Of a DNA stretch of 36,821 nucleotides, positions 1-7,661 are shown in pieces. Source of the DNA: an uncultured Pelagibacteraceae bacterium (GTDB lineage Bacteria; Pseudomonadota; Alphaproteobacteria; Pelagibacterales; Pelagibacteraceae); assembly GCA_902525565.1 (NCBI GenBank), contig CABZHY010000007.1, forward strand, positions 1 to 36,821, in the 5' to 3' direction. How positions within the stretch are numbered: position 1 is the stretch's first letter; each line of letters opens with the position of its first letter. Under the pieces are notes generated by a model. The model made no database searches, was not told the DNA's origin, and saw nothing but the letters and a program-made list of their open reading frames with translations. The position numbers and the translations under genes were made by a program.

Positions 1-589
1 GAATTATGAGCTAGAAATTAAAGAACTTCAAAATAAAATTCCTGAAAGCTGGAAAACCAAAAATGGAGAGTTTGAAATATTACATAAAGCAAAAAATACA
101 AGAACCAAGAGATATAGAAAAAATGTAGATGAAGCTTATGAAACTTTAGATCAAATTGTATTGTTTATAAATGACAACAAAAAATTAAAAGAACTCTCCC
201 CAGAAATAAAAGAATTAAAATATACTATTGATAATAAAAATTTTGAAAAATCTATTTCAATAATTGATAATCTTTTTGAAAAGCTTGGAGAAATTTCGGG
301 AACAGAAGAATTTGCAAATAAACTAGATGACCTAATTTCTATCATAGATAATGATGAGGTAGATGAACAAAAATTACTTGAAACAAGTTCAGAGACTTTT
401 GATCTTTTCAATGCTGAAGTCACGTGGAGAGCTGATGCTAATAAAAATTTATTACCTGAATTAATTAAATACAATGATGTAATTAAACACAATATTGGAC
501 TAAGGCTTCAAACTAGGTTAACTAAAGAACAAGCTAAATTTGTTGCAAGATGTAACTCAGTTCATAGAGATATATCTTTAAACTTTTAA
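1..589 (+). CDS. Unrecognised alpha-helical protein, 5' end outside window (partial)
   Basis: The reading frame is open from base 2 to the TAA at 587-589, giving 195 residues with no stop, so the gene begins upstream of the window. A TTG at 161 is an internal codon, because the frame continues upstream with the same charged, helical composition. The visible part is rich in Lys, Glu, Asp, Asn and Ile with repeated hydrophobic spacing, as in long amphipathic helices or coiled coil. I see no signal peptide, membrane segment or catalytic motif, though the N-terminus is missing. I do not recognise the family. The stop lies 3 bases before the MFS gene, so the two are probably co-transcribed. Confidence 0.75.
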   Translation, partial: NYELEIKELQNKIPESWKTKNGEFEILHKAKNTRTKRYRKNVDEAYETLDQIVLFINDNKKLKELSPEIKELKYTIDNKNFEKSISIIDNLFEKLGEISGTEEFANKLDDLISIIDNDEVDEQKLLETSSETFDLFNAEVTWRADANKNLLPELIKYNDVIKHNIGLRLQTRLTKEQAKFVARCNSVHRDISLNF

Positions 590-592
590 TTA

Positions 593-1831
593 ATGGAAAA
601 TTATATTTTACCAAAGAAACAGGCTATTATTGTTTTTTTTGTATTTGCATTTGGTTATTTTTTATCATGTTTGTTACGTGCAATTACCGCAACACTTTCA
701 CCAGTATTAACCTCTGAATTTAATTTATTAGCAGCTGATTTAGGATTATTAGCTGGAGGTTATTTTTTGGGTTTTGCATGTATGCAAATACCGCTTGGAT
801 ATTTGTTAGATAAATATGGACCAAAAAAAATTGTCTCTTCTTTTTTATTTATAGCATTAGTGGGAACAGGATCATTTGCTTTAGCTGAAAGCTTTTCAGG
901 ATTGTTAGTTTCACGAATTCTAATTGGTGTAGGTGTAAGTGCTTGTTTGATGGCTCCGTTAACGGGTTACAGAATATGGTATGCAGAAAATCAACAACAA
1001 AGAGCAAATTCATGGATGCTAATGATTGCATCATTAGGTTTTTTGTCATCTACATTGCCTGTGCAACTTTTATTACCTAGTTTCGGTTGGAGATGGATAT
1101 TTGGCGGTATCGCTATCTTAATTTTAATTAGTATTTTTTTAATTTTAGTTTTCATTCCAAAATGGAATTTAACTAAAAATAAAGAGTCAGAAGAGCCAAG
1201 CAATACTGGAACTTTATCAGAAGTTTGGAAAAATAGATTTTTTATAAGTGTAATTCCAATGGGTTTATTTAATTATGGGGGCTTAATGGCTATACAAACT
1301 TTATGGGCAGGACCATGGATGACTAGAGTTGCTGGTTATACACCACTTCAGAGCGCTACAGGATTATTTTGGATCAATGTGACTATGTTGGTGTCCTTTT
1401 TTTTGTGGGGTTATTTTTTACCAAAAATTTCAGGAATAGGGTTTAGCGCTAAAAGAATACTTAAATTAGGTTTGCCAATAAGTTTTTCTGTAATGTTAGT
1501 GATAATTTTATTAGGTCCAAAAGCTGGAGCTTTTTACATAACTTTATTTATTTTAAGTTCAATTTTTTTATCAGTTACACAGCCAGCTGTGGGCCTTTCT
1601 TTTTCGGGTTATTCTGCAGGTAAAGCACTAACTTCATTCAATTTATTGATATTTGCAGGAACATTCATAATGCAATGGCTAATGGGCTTAGTGATAGATA
1701 TTGTTAAAGGGATGGGTCACACAGAAATATTTGCTTTTAAATCAGCTTTTTCAGTTTTCTTAATCTTAAGTATTATTTCTTATATATTTTTTTTAATATT
1801 AAATAGAAAAAAATATGAACATAAAACGTAG
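593..1831 (+). CDS. Major facilitator superfamily (MFS) transporter
   Basis: The 412-residue protein is strongly hydrophobic, with about twelve predicted membrane segments in two halves separated by a charged loop near residues 190-210 (a Lys/Glu/Ser-rich stretch). The loop between helices 2 and 3 carries an MFS motif A variant (GYLLDKYGPKK, residues 69-79), and helix 4 holds the usual SRILIGVG-type motif. MFS proteins are inner-membrane secondary carriers for small solutes. The substrate cannot be read from sequence. It starts 3 bases after the preceding gene, and its last 17 bases overlap the start of the hydrolase gene, which suggests one transcript and possibly translational coupling. Confidence 0.9.
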   Translation: MENYILPKKQAIIVFFVFAFGYFLSCLLRAITATLSPVLTSEFNLLAADLGLLAGGYFLGFACMQIPLGYLLDKYGPKKIVSSFLFIALVGTGSFALAESFSGLLVSRILIGVGVSACLMAPLTGYRIWYAENQQQRANSWMLMIASLGFLSSTLPVQLLLPSFGWRWIFGGIAILILISIFLILVFIPKWNLTKNKESEEPSNTGTLSEVWKNRFFISVIPMGLFNYGGLMAIQTLWAGPWMTRVAGYTPLQSATGLFWINVTMLVSFFLWGYFLPKISGIGFSAKRILKLGLPISFSVMLVIILLGPKAGAFYITLFILSSIFLSVTQPAVGLSFSGYSAGKALTSFNLLIFAGTFIMQWLMGLVIDIVKGMGHTEIFAFKSAFSVFLILSIISYIFFLILNRKKYEHKT

Positions 1832-2633
1832 GAATTTTTTTTTGGAATTATTTATTGGTATTGTTGCTATTTACTTAATCGTTTTAATTTTCTTATTCTT
1901 TTTTCAAAGAAATTTAATGTATCATCCTGATGAGAATAATTATTCTGGAGATAATTTAGAGGTTAACATTGAAAAAGTTACTATCAAAACAACAGATAAT
2001 ATTAATCTTTTAGGCTGGTTTCATAATAAAAATTTAAATAGTTATAAAACAATAGTTTATTTTCACGGAAATGCAGGGACACTTGAAAACAGAATCCATA
2101 AGTTAAATCATTTTAAAGACATGGATGTTAATTTTTTAATTATTGCATGGAGAGGGTTTAGCGGCAATAAAGGAAAACCAAGTGAGGAGGGCCTTTATAC
2201 AGATGGTGCTAGTGCAATAAATTGGCTTAAAGAAAAAGGTCTAAAAGAAGAAGATATAATTATTTATGGAGAGTCTTTAGGAACTGGCATTGCGACCGAA
2301 ATTACTCAGAATAAAAATTTTGCAGGAATAATTTTAGAAACGCCCTTTACATCAATGATAGAGGCTGCGAAAAATTTTTATCCATATATTCCAGTAGGTT
2401 TAATTTTAAAAGATAAGTATGAAAATAATGAAAAAATTAAAAATATTAATATTCCATTATTAGTAATGCATGGTGAGGCTGACCAAATAGTTCCATTTTG
2501 GATGGGAAAAAAAATTTTTAATTTAGCAAGTGAACCTAAATATTCATATTTCACAAAATATGACGATCATATGATGGAATATGATGATAAACTTGTATTA
2601 GCCCTAAAATCGTTTGTTGATAGTTTAAATTAA
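1815..2633 (+). CDS. Membrane-anchored alpha/beta hydrolase, BEM46/ABHD-like
   Basis: The 272-residue protein opens with a hydrophobic segment (about residues 10-30), likely a signal anchor. An alpha/beta hydrolase domain follows, with oxyanion motif FHGNAG, nucleophile elbow GESLG (Ser154), acid Asp223 in HGEADQIVPF and His252 in YDDHMMEY, giving a complete Ser-Asp-His triad. Order and spacing fit the BEM46/ABHD13-type serine hydrolases, whose bacterial substrates are largely unknown; esters, thioesters or lipids are possible. The ATG lies inside the end of the MFS gene (17-base overlap), so expression is probably coupled. A link between the carrier and this hydrolase is inference. Confidence 0.88.
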   Translation: MNIKRRNFFLELFIGIVAIYLIVLIFLFFFQRNLMYHPDENNYSGDNLEVNIEKVTIKTTDNINLLGWFHNKNLNSYKTIVYFHGNAGTLENRIHKLNHFKDMDVNFLIIAWRGFSGNKGKPSEEGLYTDGASAINWLKEKGLKEEDIIIYGESLGTGIATEITQNKNFAGIILETPFTSMIEAAKNFYPYIPVGLILKDKYENNEKIKNINIPLLVMHGEADQIVPFWMGKKIFNLASEPKYSYFTKYDDHMMEYDDKLVLALKSFVDSLN

Positions 2634-2681
2634 GCCATAATCTAAACAAAGATAATTCAAATTTTTTTTTTAAGTTAATCT

Positions 2682-3245
2682 ATGAAAAATTTTTTCTTAT
2701 TTTTTATTGTTCTTTTTTCTTTAAATAATTTATCAAATGCCAAAGAAAATTTAGCATCTGTAGCCAGCCTTTTTCATATTGATCAAATGAATTCGCACGA
2801 TGAAAATTTTGCATTATATTTTAAAACCCGTGAAAAAGCTGTCTTGGCTCGAGGAGAAAATTCAAATTATATTAATGATTTTCCAAAAGATCTTTATATT
2901 TATAACTACAAAACGAAAGAGTCTTTGCCATTAATTTCTTATGAATGGTTTCCCAAAACAGCAAAATATTATTTACAGGAATATGATTTCCCAGTTTTTC
3001 CAGATGATTTTGCATATTATCTTTTAAAAGATAATAAAACTCTGGTGATGATTAGTGCTGTAAAAAGTCTAAAAGCTAATTTTAAATTTGATATTGTTGA
3101 AAAAAAGTTAGAGCTTTATCCTGTAAATGGAAAATTTGATTTTATTATTTCTTCGATAGCTAAAAATTGCGGACACTATGATTTTAAAGAACATTATAAA
3201 TGTAGTTTTTACAAACCTCTAATTTCCAGTACCTTAATTAATTAA
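2682..3245 (+). CDS. Small secreted or periplasmic protein of unknown function
   Basis: The 187-residue protein begins with a clear signal peptide: Lys2, a Phe/Leu/Ile core, and probable cleavage after the Asn-Ala near residue 20-21. The mature part has many aromatic residues (several Tyr-Tyr and Phe-Tyr pairs) and alternating short hydrophobic stretches, as in a beta-rich fold. Two Cys near the C-terminus (in KNCGHY and YKCSFY) could form a disulfide. I do not recognise the family. It follows the hydrolase after 48 AT-rich bases and converges with ftsY; the two coding ends overlap by 8 bases across a TTAATTAATTAA stretch that supplies stop codons in both directions. Confidence 0.72.
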   Translation: MKNFFLFFIVLFSLNNLSNAKENLASVASLFHIDQMNSHDENFALYFKTREKAVLARGENSNYINDFPKDLYIYNYKTKESLPLISYEWFPKTAKYYLQEYDFPVFPDDFAYYLLKDNKTLVMISAVKSLKANFKFDIVEKKLELYPVNGKFDFIISSIAKNCGHYDFKEHYKCSFYKPLISSTLIN

Positions 3246-4155
3246 TTTGAGTAAATGCTTCTGCAAATTTTTCAGCTTCAAAAATTTGTAAATCATCCTC
3301 TTTTTCTCCTAATCCAAGTGCAATAATTGGTAGTTTATATTTCTTAGCAACAGCTAGAAGAATACCTCCTTTTGCTGTGCCATCTAATTTTGTCATAATA
3401 AGACCAGTTATTGGAATAATTTTATTAAATTCTTCAACTTGATTAATAACATTTTGCCCCGAAGTCGCGTCCAAAACTAAAATAACATCATGTGGAGCAT
3501 CTGGATCAATTTTTTTAGTAACATTTGCAATTTTTTTATATTCCTCCATCAAATTTTTTTTATTTTGTAATCTTCCAGCTGTATCAATTAAAACTTGGTC
3601 AAAATTATTGTTTAATGCTTCATCAATAGCTTTGTAAGCAACTGATGCAGGATCTGAACCTTGGGATGATTTTGTAATTTGAACATCAACTTTGTTTGCC
3701 CAATTTTCTAGTTGCTCAATAGCTGCTGCTCTAAAAGTATCTGATGCAGCTAACATTACTTTATTTCCATTACCCTTTAATATTTTGCTTATTTTTCCAA
3801 TAGTAGTTGTCTTTCCAACACCATTAACACCTGAAATTAATGTTGCATTTAATTTTTCTTTTTTTTTGAAGAATTCAATATTTTCTAAAGGTTTCATAAT
3901 TGAAATAATATAATTTTTTAAAATATTATTTATTTCGTCAGTTAAATCTTTATTGGGATCAATTTTTGTCTGAGAAATTATTTCTCTTATTTCTGAAGCC
4001 GAAACAATACCAACATCGGATTGAATTAAGTAATCTTCAATTTTGTCTAATGTTTTGTCATCAATCTCTTTTTTTACAACTATATCTCTTAAACCCGTTG
4101 TAAAAGCTGAGGCACTTTTTTTAAAACCTGATTTAAATTTTTCAAAAATTCCCAT
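3238..4155 (-). CDS. ftsY: Signal recognition particle receptor FtsY
   Basis: FtsY is the membrane-bound SRP receptor GTPase that docks Ffh-ribosome complexes at the translocon. The 305-residue protein has the NG domain: helical N domain (about 25-95), P-loop around GVNGVGKTT (109-117), DTFRAAA, DTAGR (191-195) and TKLDGT (255-260). It lacks the long acidic A domain of E. coli FtsY and starts with a short amphipathic, basic helix (MGIFEKFKSGFKK) suited to membrane contact. Its ATG overlaps the dapF stop by one base (TAATG), so it is the second gene of a dapF-ftsY operon. The Ffh gene lies just across the divergent promoter region. Confidence 0.97.
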   Translation of the reverse strand: MGIFEKFKSGFKKSASAFTTGLRDIVVKKEIDDKTLDKIEDYLIQSDVGIVSASEIREIISQTKIDPNKDLTDEINNILKNYIISIMKPLENIEFFKKKEKLNATLISGVNGVGKTTTIGKISKILKGNGNKVMLAASDTFRAAAIEQLENWANKVDVQITKSSQGSDPASVAYKAIDEALNNNFDQVLIDTAGRLQNKKNLMEEYKKIANVTKKIDPDAPHDVILVLDATSGQNVINQVEEFNKIIPITGLIMTKLDGTAKGGILLAVAKKYKLPIIALGLGEKEDDLQIFEAEKFAEAFTQIN

Positions 4156-4979
4156 TAAATTTTAAAATTTATCTCCTCGATATCTGAAACTGGTCCTTTC
4201 ATATGAATACTATTGTTTTCATCAATTAAAATTGTCAATCTACCTGTAGAAAATTCAATATTCACTTTATCATTTACCAGTCCGTTTTGTTTTGCAGCAA
4301 AAGCTGTTGCACAAGCTGCTGTACCACATGCTTTAGTAAGTCCAGCTCCTCTTTCCCACACTCTAACTTTAATCAATTCTTTATTAACAACAGTTGCTAA
4401 AGTAACATTACATTTTTCTGGGAATAAAGAATGGTTTTCAATTTCTGGTCCAATTTTTTTAATTTCAAAATTTTCGTTATTATTAACAAAAAAAACTACA
4501 TGTGGGTTTCCAACATTTACAGCAGTTCCACCAGAAAATTCGTTATTATTTTTGTCAATAATTTTAATTCCTAAATTATTAGTATTTAATTCTTTAGACA
4601 ACGGAATCTCATCCCATTTTGTTTTTGCAACACCTATTTCTGTAGAAACTATTTTTTCTCCAACAATATTAGATTTTAATTTGCCGGATAAAGTTGTTAG
4701 GACAATTTCTTTTTTGTTGTTTTCCTTGCCTAATAAATCAGCAATACATCGTGTACCATTTCCACACGCACCAGACATTCCTCCGTCTGAATTATAAAAT
4801 TCTAGCGAAGCATCTGAAATATCATTTTTTTTAATCAATATTAGCTGGTCACAACCAATAAATTTTCTGTCACAAATCTTTATTATTTGCTCTTTCGTCA
4901 AATTTGTAATTGTTTGTCTATTATCTATGATGACAAAATCATTACCTAAACCGTCCATTTTAAATGCTTTAATATCCAT
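4155..4979 (-). CDS. dapF: Diaminopimelate epimerase
   Basis: DapF converts LL- to meso-diaminopimelate, the last step before lysine and a peptidoglycan precursor. The 274-residue protein shows both active-site cysteine motifs: SGACGNGTRC with Cys72 and GLTKACGTAAC with Cys218, the usual acid/base pair of this PLP-independent epimerase. N-terminal FKMDGLGNDF is also diagnostic. Length is normal. The gene leads a two-gene operon with ftsY on the minus strand, expressed from a promoter shared back-to-back with ffh. In many alphaproteobacteria a methylthiotransferase gene (mtaB) lies between dapF and ftsY; it is absent here. Confidence 0.97.
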   Translation of the reverse strand: MDIKAFKMDGLGNDFVIIDNRQTITNLTKEQIIKICDRKFIGCDQLILIKKNDISDASLEFYNSDGGMSGACGNGTRCIADLLGKENNKKEIVLTTLSGKLKSNIVGEKIVSTEIGVAKTKWDEIPLSKELNTNNLGIKIIDKNNNEFSGGTAVNVGNPHVVFFVNNNENFEIKKIGPEIENHSLFPEKCNVTLATVVNKELIKVRVWERGAGLTKACGTAACATAFAAKQNGLVNDKVNIEFSTGRLTILIDENNSIHMKGPVSDIEEINFKI

Positions 4980-5001
4980 ATATAGATATTTAACTTATTT
5001 A

Positions 5002-5028
5002 TTGACTTTTTGAACCTCTATTATAGGT
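5002..5028 (+). promoter_or_regulatory. Probable promoter for the ffh leader RNA and ffh operon
   Basis: A good -35 hexamer TTGACT is at 5002-5007. The best-placed -10 candidates overlap in TATTATAGG (5019-5027): TATAGG at 5023-5028 gives a 15-base spacer. The start would lie near 5035, directly before the structured element. The same bases serve as the -10 of the opposing dapF promoter, so the two promoters would compete. Confidence 0.4.
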
Positions 5029-5048
5029 TGTTGCCGTTTCCGCAAAAA
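5020..5048 (-). promoter_or_regulatory. Probable promoter for dapF-ftsY
   Basis: On the minus strand a perfect -10 hexamer TATAAT occupies 5025-5020. With a 17-base spacer a weak -35 (TTTTTG) falls at 5048-5043. Transcription would start near 5012, leaving a leader of about 33 bases before the dapF ATG at 4979. This is a reading of consensus only. Confidence 0.4.
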
Positions 5049-5125
5049 CATTAACTTTGCGGTGTCTTTGGAAACAAAGGGATCGACACTAGTCAGCGAG
5101 GGTTCGCCCACTAGTGGGTTACTGC
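5036..5125 (+). ncRNA. Probable structured RNA or cis-regulatory leader upstream of ffh, family unknown
   Basis: This short stretch is clearly richer in G+C than its surroundings and folds compactly. Helix 1 is CCGCAAA (5040-5046) with TTTGCGG (5056-5062). Helix 2 is CTTTG-GAAA-CAAAG (5066-5079), a GNRA-capped hairpin that can be extended by GTGT (5062-5065) with ACAC (5086-5089). Helix 3 is CACTAGT (5087-5093) with ACTAGTG (5110-5116), enclosing a bulge and GGG-TTCG-CCC (5100-5109). GTTTC (5036-5040) can also pair with GAAAC (5071-5075), an alternative or pseudoknot. It sits in the longest gene-free gap of the window. It lacks the conserved GGAA-tetraloop core of 4.5S SRP RNA and I cannot match it to tmRNA, RNase P or a riboswitch I know. 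Confidence 0.5.
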
Positions 5126-5139
5126 TATGCGTAATAAAT

Positions 5140-6498
5140 ATGTTTGAAAATTTAACAAATAAATTTGAAGAAATTTTTTCTTCTCTGAAAAAGGCACCTT
5201 CGCTTGATGAAGCTCAAGTAGATGAAGGTTTAAGAGGTATTAGGCAAGCCTTACTTGAAGCAGATGTCTCTTTGGATGTTGCAAAAGATTTTATTGAAAA
5301 AGTTAAGCCAAAAGCATTAGGCCAAGAGATAATAAGGTCTACCTCTCCTGGGGATATGGTTGTTAAAATTGTTTATGATGAGCTTGTAGATTTATTAGGT
5401 GCAACGAATAACGAGATAAACTTAAACGCAGTACCGCCTGTGCCAATGATGTTAGTTGGGTTACAAGGTTCTGGAAAAACAACAACAACAGCAAAATTAG
5501 CAAAATTTTTAGAAAATAATAAAAAGAAAAAAGTAATGATGGTCAGTCTAGATATTTACAGACCAGCTGCACAAGAACAACTTAGATCTTTAGGAGAACA
5601 AAATAATATTTTAACTTTACCTATTATAGAAGGTCAGCAACCTGCTGATATTTGTAGAAGAGCAATAAGTGCTGCTAATTTAAATGGAGCTGAAATAATT
5701 TTATTTGATACTGCTGGTAGAACTCAAATCGATTTACAAATGATGAGTGAGATTAAGCAAATTGAAGCTGTAATTAATCCAACAGAAACTTTCTTAGTTG
5801 CAGACTCTTTAACAGGTCAAGTTGCAGCCTCAGTGGCAAAAGAATTTAAAAATACAGTTAATTTATCTGGAATTATTTTAACTAGGGCTGACGGTGACGC
5901 AAGAGGCGGGGCCGCTGTGAGTATGAAATATGTTTCAAATGTTCCAATTAAATTTTTAGGTATAGGAGAAAAAATAGATAATCTTGAAGTATTCCATCCA
6001 GATAGAATTGCAAACAGAATACTTGGAATGGGAGATATCGTATCTCTTGTAGAAAAAGCTGCACAAGATTTAGGTGAAGAGAATATTAAAAAAGCAGAGG
6101 AAAATTTAAAAAAAGGTCAATTCTCTATGGAAGATTATTTGTCTCAATTAAGACAAATGAAAAAAATGGGTGGTATTGAGGGAATTATGTCTTTTATGCC
6201 AGGAGTATCTAAAATTAAATCTCAAATGGACTCTGCAGGTATTGATGAAAGTATAATATCAAAAAATGAAGCTATTATTCTATCAATGACAAAAAAAGAA
6301 AGAGAGAATCCAAAAATAATAGATGGTTCTAGAAAAAAAAGAATTGCTAATGGCTCTGGCACAGATCCAGCCACTATCAATAAATTGCTTAAGCAGTTTA
6401 AAATGATGTCTGAAATGATGAAAAAGATGTCAAAAGGAAATCTGAAAGGTATGTCAGATAAAGGTATACCGCCAGAGCTATTTAACCAATTAAAGTAA
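5140..6498 (+). CDS. ffh: Signal recognition particle protein Ffh
   Basis: Ffh binds signal sequences and 4.5S RNA and delivers nascent chains to FtsY. I place the start at the ATG at 5140 (MFENLTNKF, the usual Ffh N-terminus), giving 452 residues; the frame is open back to a GTG at 5062, but that part overlaps the structured RNA and resembles no Ffh. Visible are the N domain, P-loop GLQGSGKTT (107-115), [15 protein letters not shown] and a methionine-rich M domain. The RNA-binding signature RIANGSGT followed by LLKQF is intact, so the cell should encode a normal SRP RNA elsewhere. No clear ribosome-binding site precedes the ATG. It leads the ffh-rpsP-trmD-rplS operon. Confidence 0.97.
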   Translation: MFENLTNKFEEIFSSLKKAPSLDEAQVDEGLRGIRQALLEADVSLDVAKDFIEKVKPKALGQEIIRSTSPGDMVVKIVYDELVDLLGATNNEINLNAVPPVPMMLVGLQGSGKTTTTAKLAKFLENNKKKKVMMVSLDIYRPAAQEQLRSLGEQNNILTLPIIEGQQPADICRRAISAANLNGAEIILFDTAGRTQIDLQMMSEIKQIEAVINPTETFLVADSLTGQVAASVAKEFKNTVNLSGIILTRADGDARGGAAVSMKYVSNVPIKFLGIGEKIDNLEVFHPDRIANRILGMGDIVSLVEKAAQDLGEENIKKAEENLKKGQFSMEDYLSQLRQMKKMGGIEGIMSFMPGVSKIKSQMDSAGIDESIISKNEAIILSMTKKERENPKIIDGSRKKRIANGSGTDPATINKLLKQFKMMSEMMKKMSKGNLKGMSDKGIPPELFNQLK

Positions 6499-6502
6499 AA
6501 AA

Positions 6503-6507
6503 AGGAG
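6503..6507 (+). promoter_or_regulatory. Strong ribosome-binding site for rpsP
   Basis: AGGAG lies 5 bases before the rpsP ATG at 6513. Most genes in this window have no recognisable Shine-Dalgarno site, so this strong one stands out and fixes the S16 start. Confidence 0.75.
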
Positions 6508-6512
6508 AACAA

Positions 6513-6944
6513 ATGTTAAAATTAAGATTATCAAGAGGTGGAACAAAAAAACGTCCTGTTTATAAGGTTGTTGTTGCCGACAGTCGTTTTGCAAGAGATG
6601 GAAGATTTATAGAGAAGGTTGGTTTCTTTAACCCTTTATTACCAAAAGAGAAAAAAGAAAGAGTGGGCCTAGAAGCTGAGAGAATAAAATATTGGCTTGG
6701 TCAAGGCGCTAAACCAACAACTAGAGTAGCAAGAATTTTAGGTGAGAACGAATTAATGCCTATGCCTGCTAATGGAAATAATCCAATTAAAGCAGTACCA
6801 AAAAAAGAGAGAAATAAAAAAGAAGAGGATAATAAAGAAGCTCCTAAAGCAGACGCAGCTCCTAAGGAAGAAGCTCCAAAAGCAGAAGCAGCTCCTAAGG
6901 AAGAAGCTCCTAAGGAAGAAGCTCCAGCAGAGGAAAAAAAATAA
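6513..6944 (+). CDS. rpsP: Ribosomal protein S16 with a long low-complexity C-terminal tail
   Basis: S16 is a small-subunit assembly protein. Residues 1 to about 84 are the canonical fold ([20 protein letters not shown], then [10 protein letters not shown] and [14 protein letters not shown]). The family is normally about 80-90 residues, but this protein is 143. The extra part (about 85-143) starts basic (Lys/Arg/Asn) and becomes repeats of [12 protein letters not shown] type, likely disordered. The tail of L19 downstream has nearly the same composition and repeat unit. rpsP starts 14 bases after ffh; trmD follows after 14 bases, and rimM, which usually sits between them, is absent. Confidence 0.96.
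   Translation: MLKLRLSRGGTKKRPVYKVVVADSRFARDGRFIEKVGFFNPLLPKEKKERVGLEAERIKYWLGQGAKPTTRVARILGENELMPMPANGNNPIKAVPKKERNKKEEDNKEAPKADAAPKEEAPKAEAAPKEEAPKEEAPAEEKK
6836..6934 (+). repeat. Repeat encoding the S16 Ala/Pro/Glu/Lys tail
   Basis: Imperfect tandem copies of a unit like GCTCCTAAGGAAGAAGCTCC encode [17 protein letters not shown]. The same codons are reused in successive copies, pointing to expansion by slippage or duplication. A related repeat occurs in rplS at 8086-8205. Confidence 0.8.
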
Positions 6945-6958
6945 TTTAAAGATTATTT

Positions 6959-7645
6959 ATGTGGCAAGCTCAAGTGTTTACACTTTATCCAGAGGTTTTT
7001 CCTGGTCCTTTATCTAAAGGACTCTATGGAAAAGCTTTATCAAATAATTTATGGAAACTTAAAGTTGTAAATATAAGAGATGCAGCTGATGACAAACATA
7101 AAACAGTAGATGACACACCTTATGGGGGTGGTTCAGGGATGTTGTTAAAAGCAGATGTTCTTGCAAAGTCTTTAGATGAAAACAAAAATGAGAGTGAGAG
7201 AATTTTATACTTATCGCCAAAAGGAAAAAAATTTGATCAAAATTTAGCAAAAGAGCTAGCTAGTGAAAAATCTCTGTCTTTAATTTGTGGTCATTTTGAA
7301 GGTGTGGACGAAAGAATACTTTCAACAAGAAATATTGAGGAAATTAGTATTGGAGATTATGTTTTGTCAGGGGGGGAGTCAGCTGCGTATGTAGTTATAG
7401 ATAGTATTTTAAGATTGCTGCCAGGTGTATTAGGAAATAAAAACTCTAAATTAGATGAAACCTTTGAAAATGGTCTTCTAGAGTATCCTCAGTATACAAA
7501 ACCTCAAATTTGGGAGGAAAAAGCTGTGCCAGACGTGCTATTATCAGGTGATCATAATAAAATTAAACACTGGCGTTTATCTCAATCTGAGGCTATAACA
7601 CGCGACCGAAGACCAGATTTATGGGAAAAATATAAGAAGAATTGA
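6959..7645 (+). CDS. trmD: tRNA (guanine37-N1)-methyltransferase
   Basis: TrmD methylates G37 next to the anticodon of tRNAs reading CNN codons (Leu, Pro, Arg), preventing +1 frameshifts. The 228-residue protein shows the SPOUT trefoil-knot features: [36 protein letters not shown] and [11 protein letters not shown]. Length is slightly short of the usual 240-250, with a trimmed C-terminus. The ATG at 6959 gives the family N-terminus ([13 protein letters not shown]). It sits in the conserved rpsP-(rimM)-trmD-rplS order without rimM. The rplS ATG follows after 16 bases. Confidence 0.96.
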   Translation: MWQAQVFTLYPEVFPGPLSKGLYGKALSNNLWKLKVVNIRDAADDKHKTVDDTPYGGGSGMLLKADVLAKSLDENKNESERILYLSPKGKKFDQNLAKELASEKSLSLICGHFEGVDERILSTRNIEEISIGDYVLSGGESAAYVVIDSILRLLPGVLGNKNSKLDETFENGLLEYPQYTKPQIWEEKAVPDVLLSGDHNKIKHWRLSQSEAITRDRRPDLWEKYKKN

Positions 7646-7661
7646 CTTGATAAATATTAAC

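Noticed and set aside
161-589. First gene beginning at the TTG at 161
   Set aside because: The same frame is open to base 2 with matching composition, so the gene is cut by the window edge and not short.
4213-4797. 194-residue plus-strand frame inside dapF
   Set aside because: It is antisense to a complete, well-conserved DapF and shows no family features.
5036-5125. 4.5S SRP RNA (ffs) upstream of ffh
   Set aside because: The location is tempting, but the near-invariant core around the GGAA tetraloop (CAGG...GGAAGGAAGCAGCC type) is absent on both strands.
5036-5125. tmRNA (including the permuted alphaproteobacterial form)
   Set aside because: There is some resemblance in GGATCGACA, but no tag reading frame, no proper T-arm and no CCA-bearing acceptor stem could be found.
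5062-5139. Upstream GTG start that would add 26 residues to Ffh
   Set aside because: The added residues match no Ffh N-terminus and the bases form the RNA helices; MFENLTNKF at 5140 is the expected start.
6772-7017. Lys/Gln/Leu-rich alternative frame over the rpsP tail
   Set aside because: It arises from reading the tail repeat in another frame and runs into trmD.
7647-7661. Upstream TTG start for L19
   Set aside because: It adds five residues not seen in the family; the ATG at 7662 gives the usual MKTIEEINQ start.
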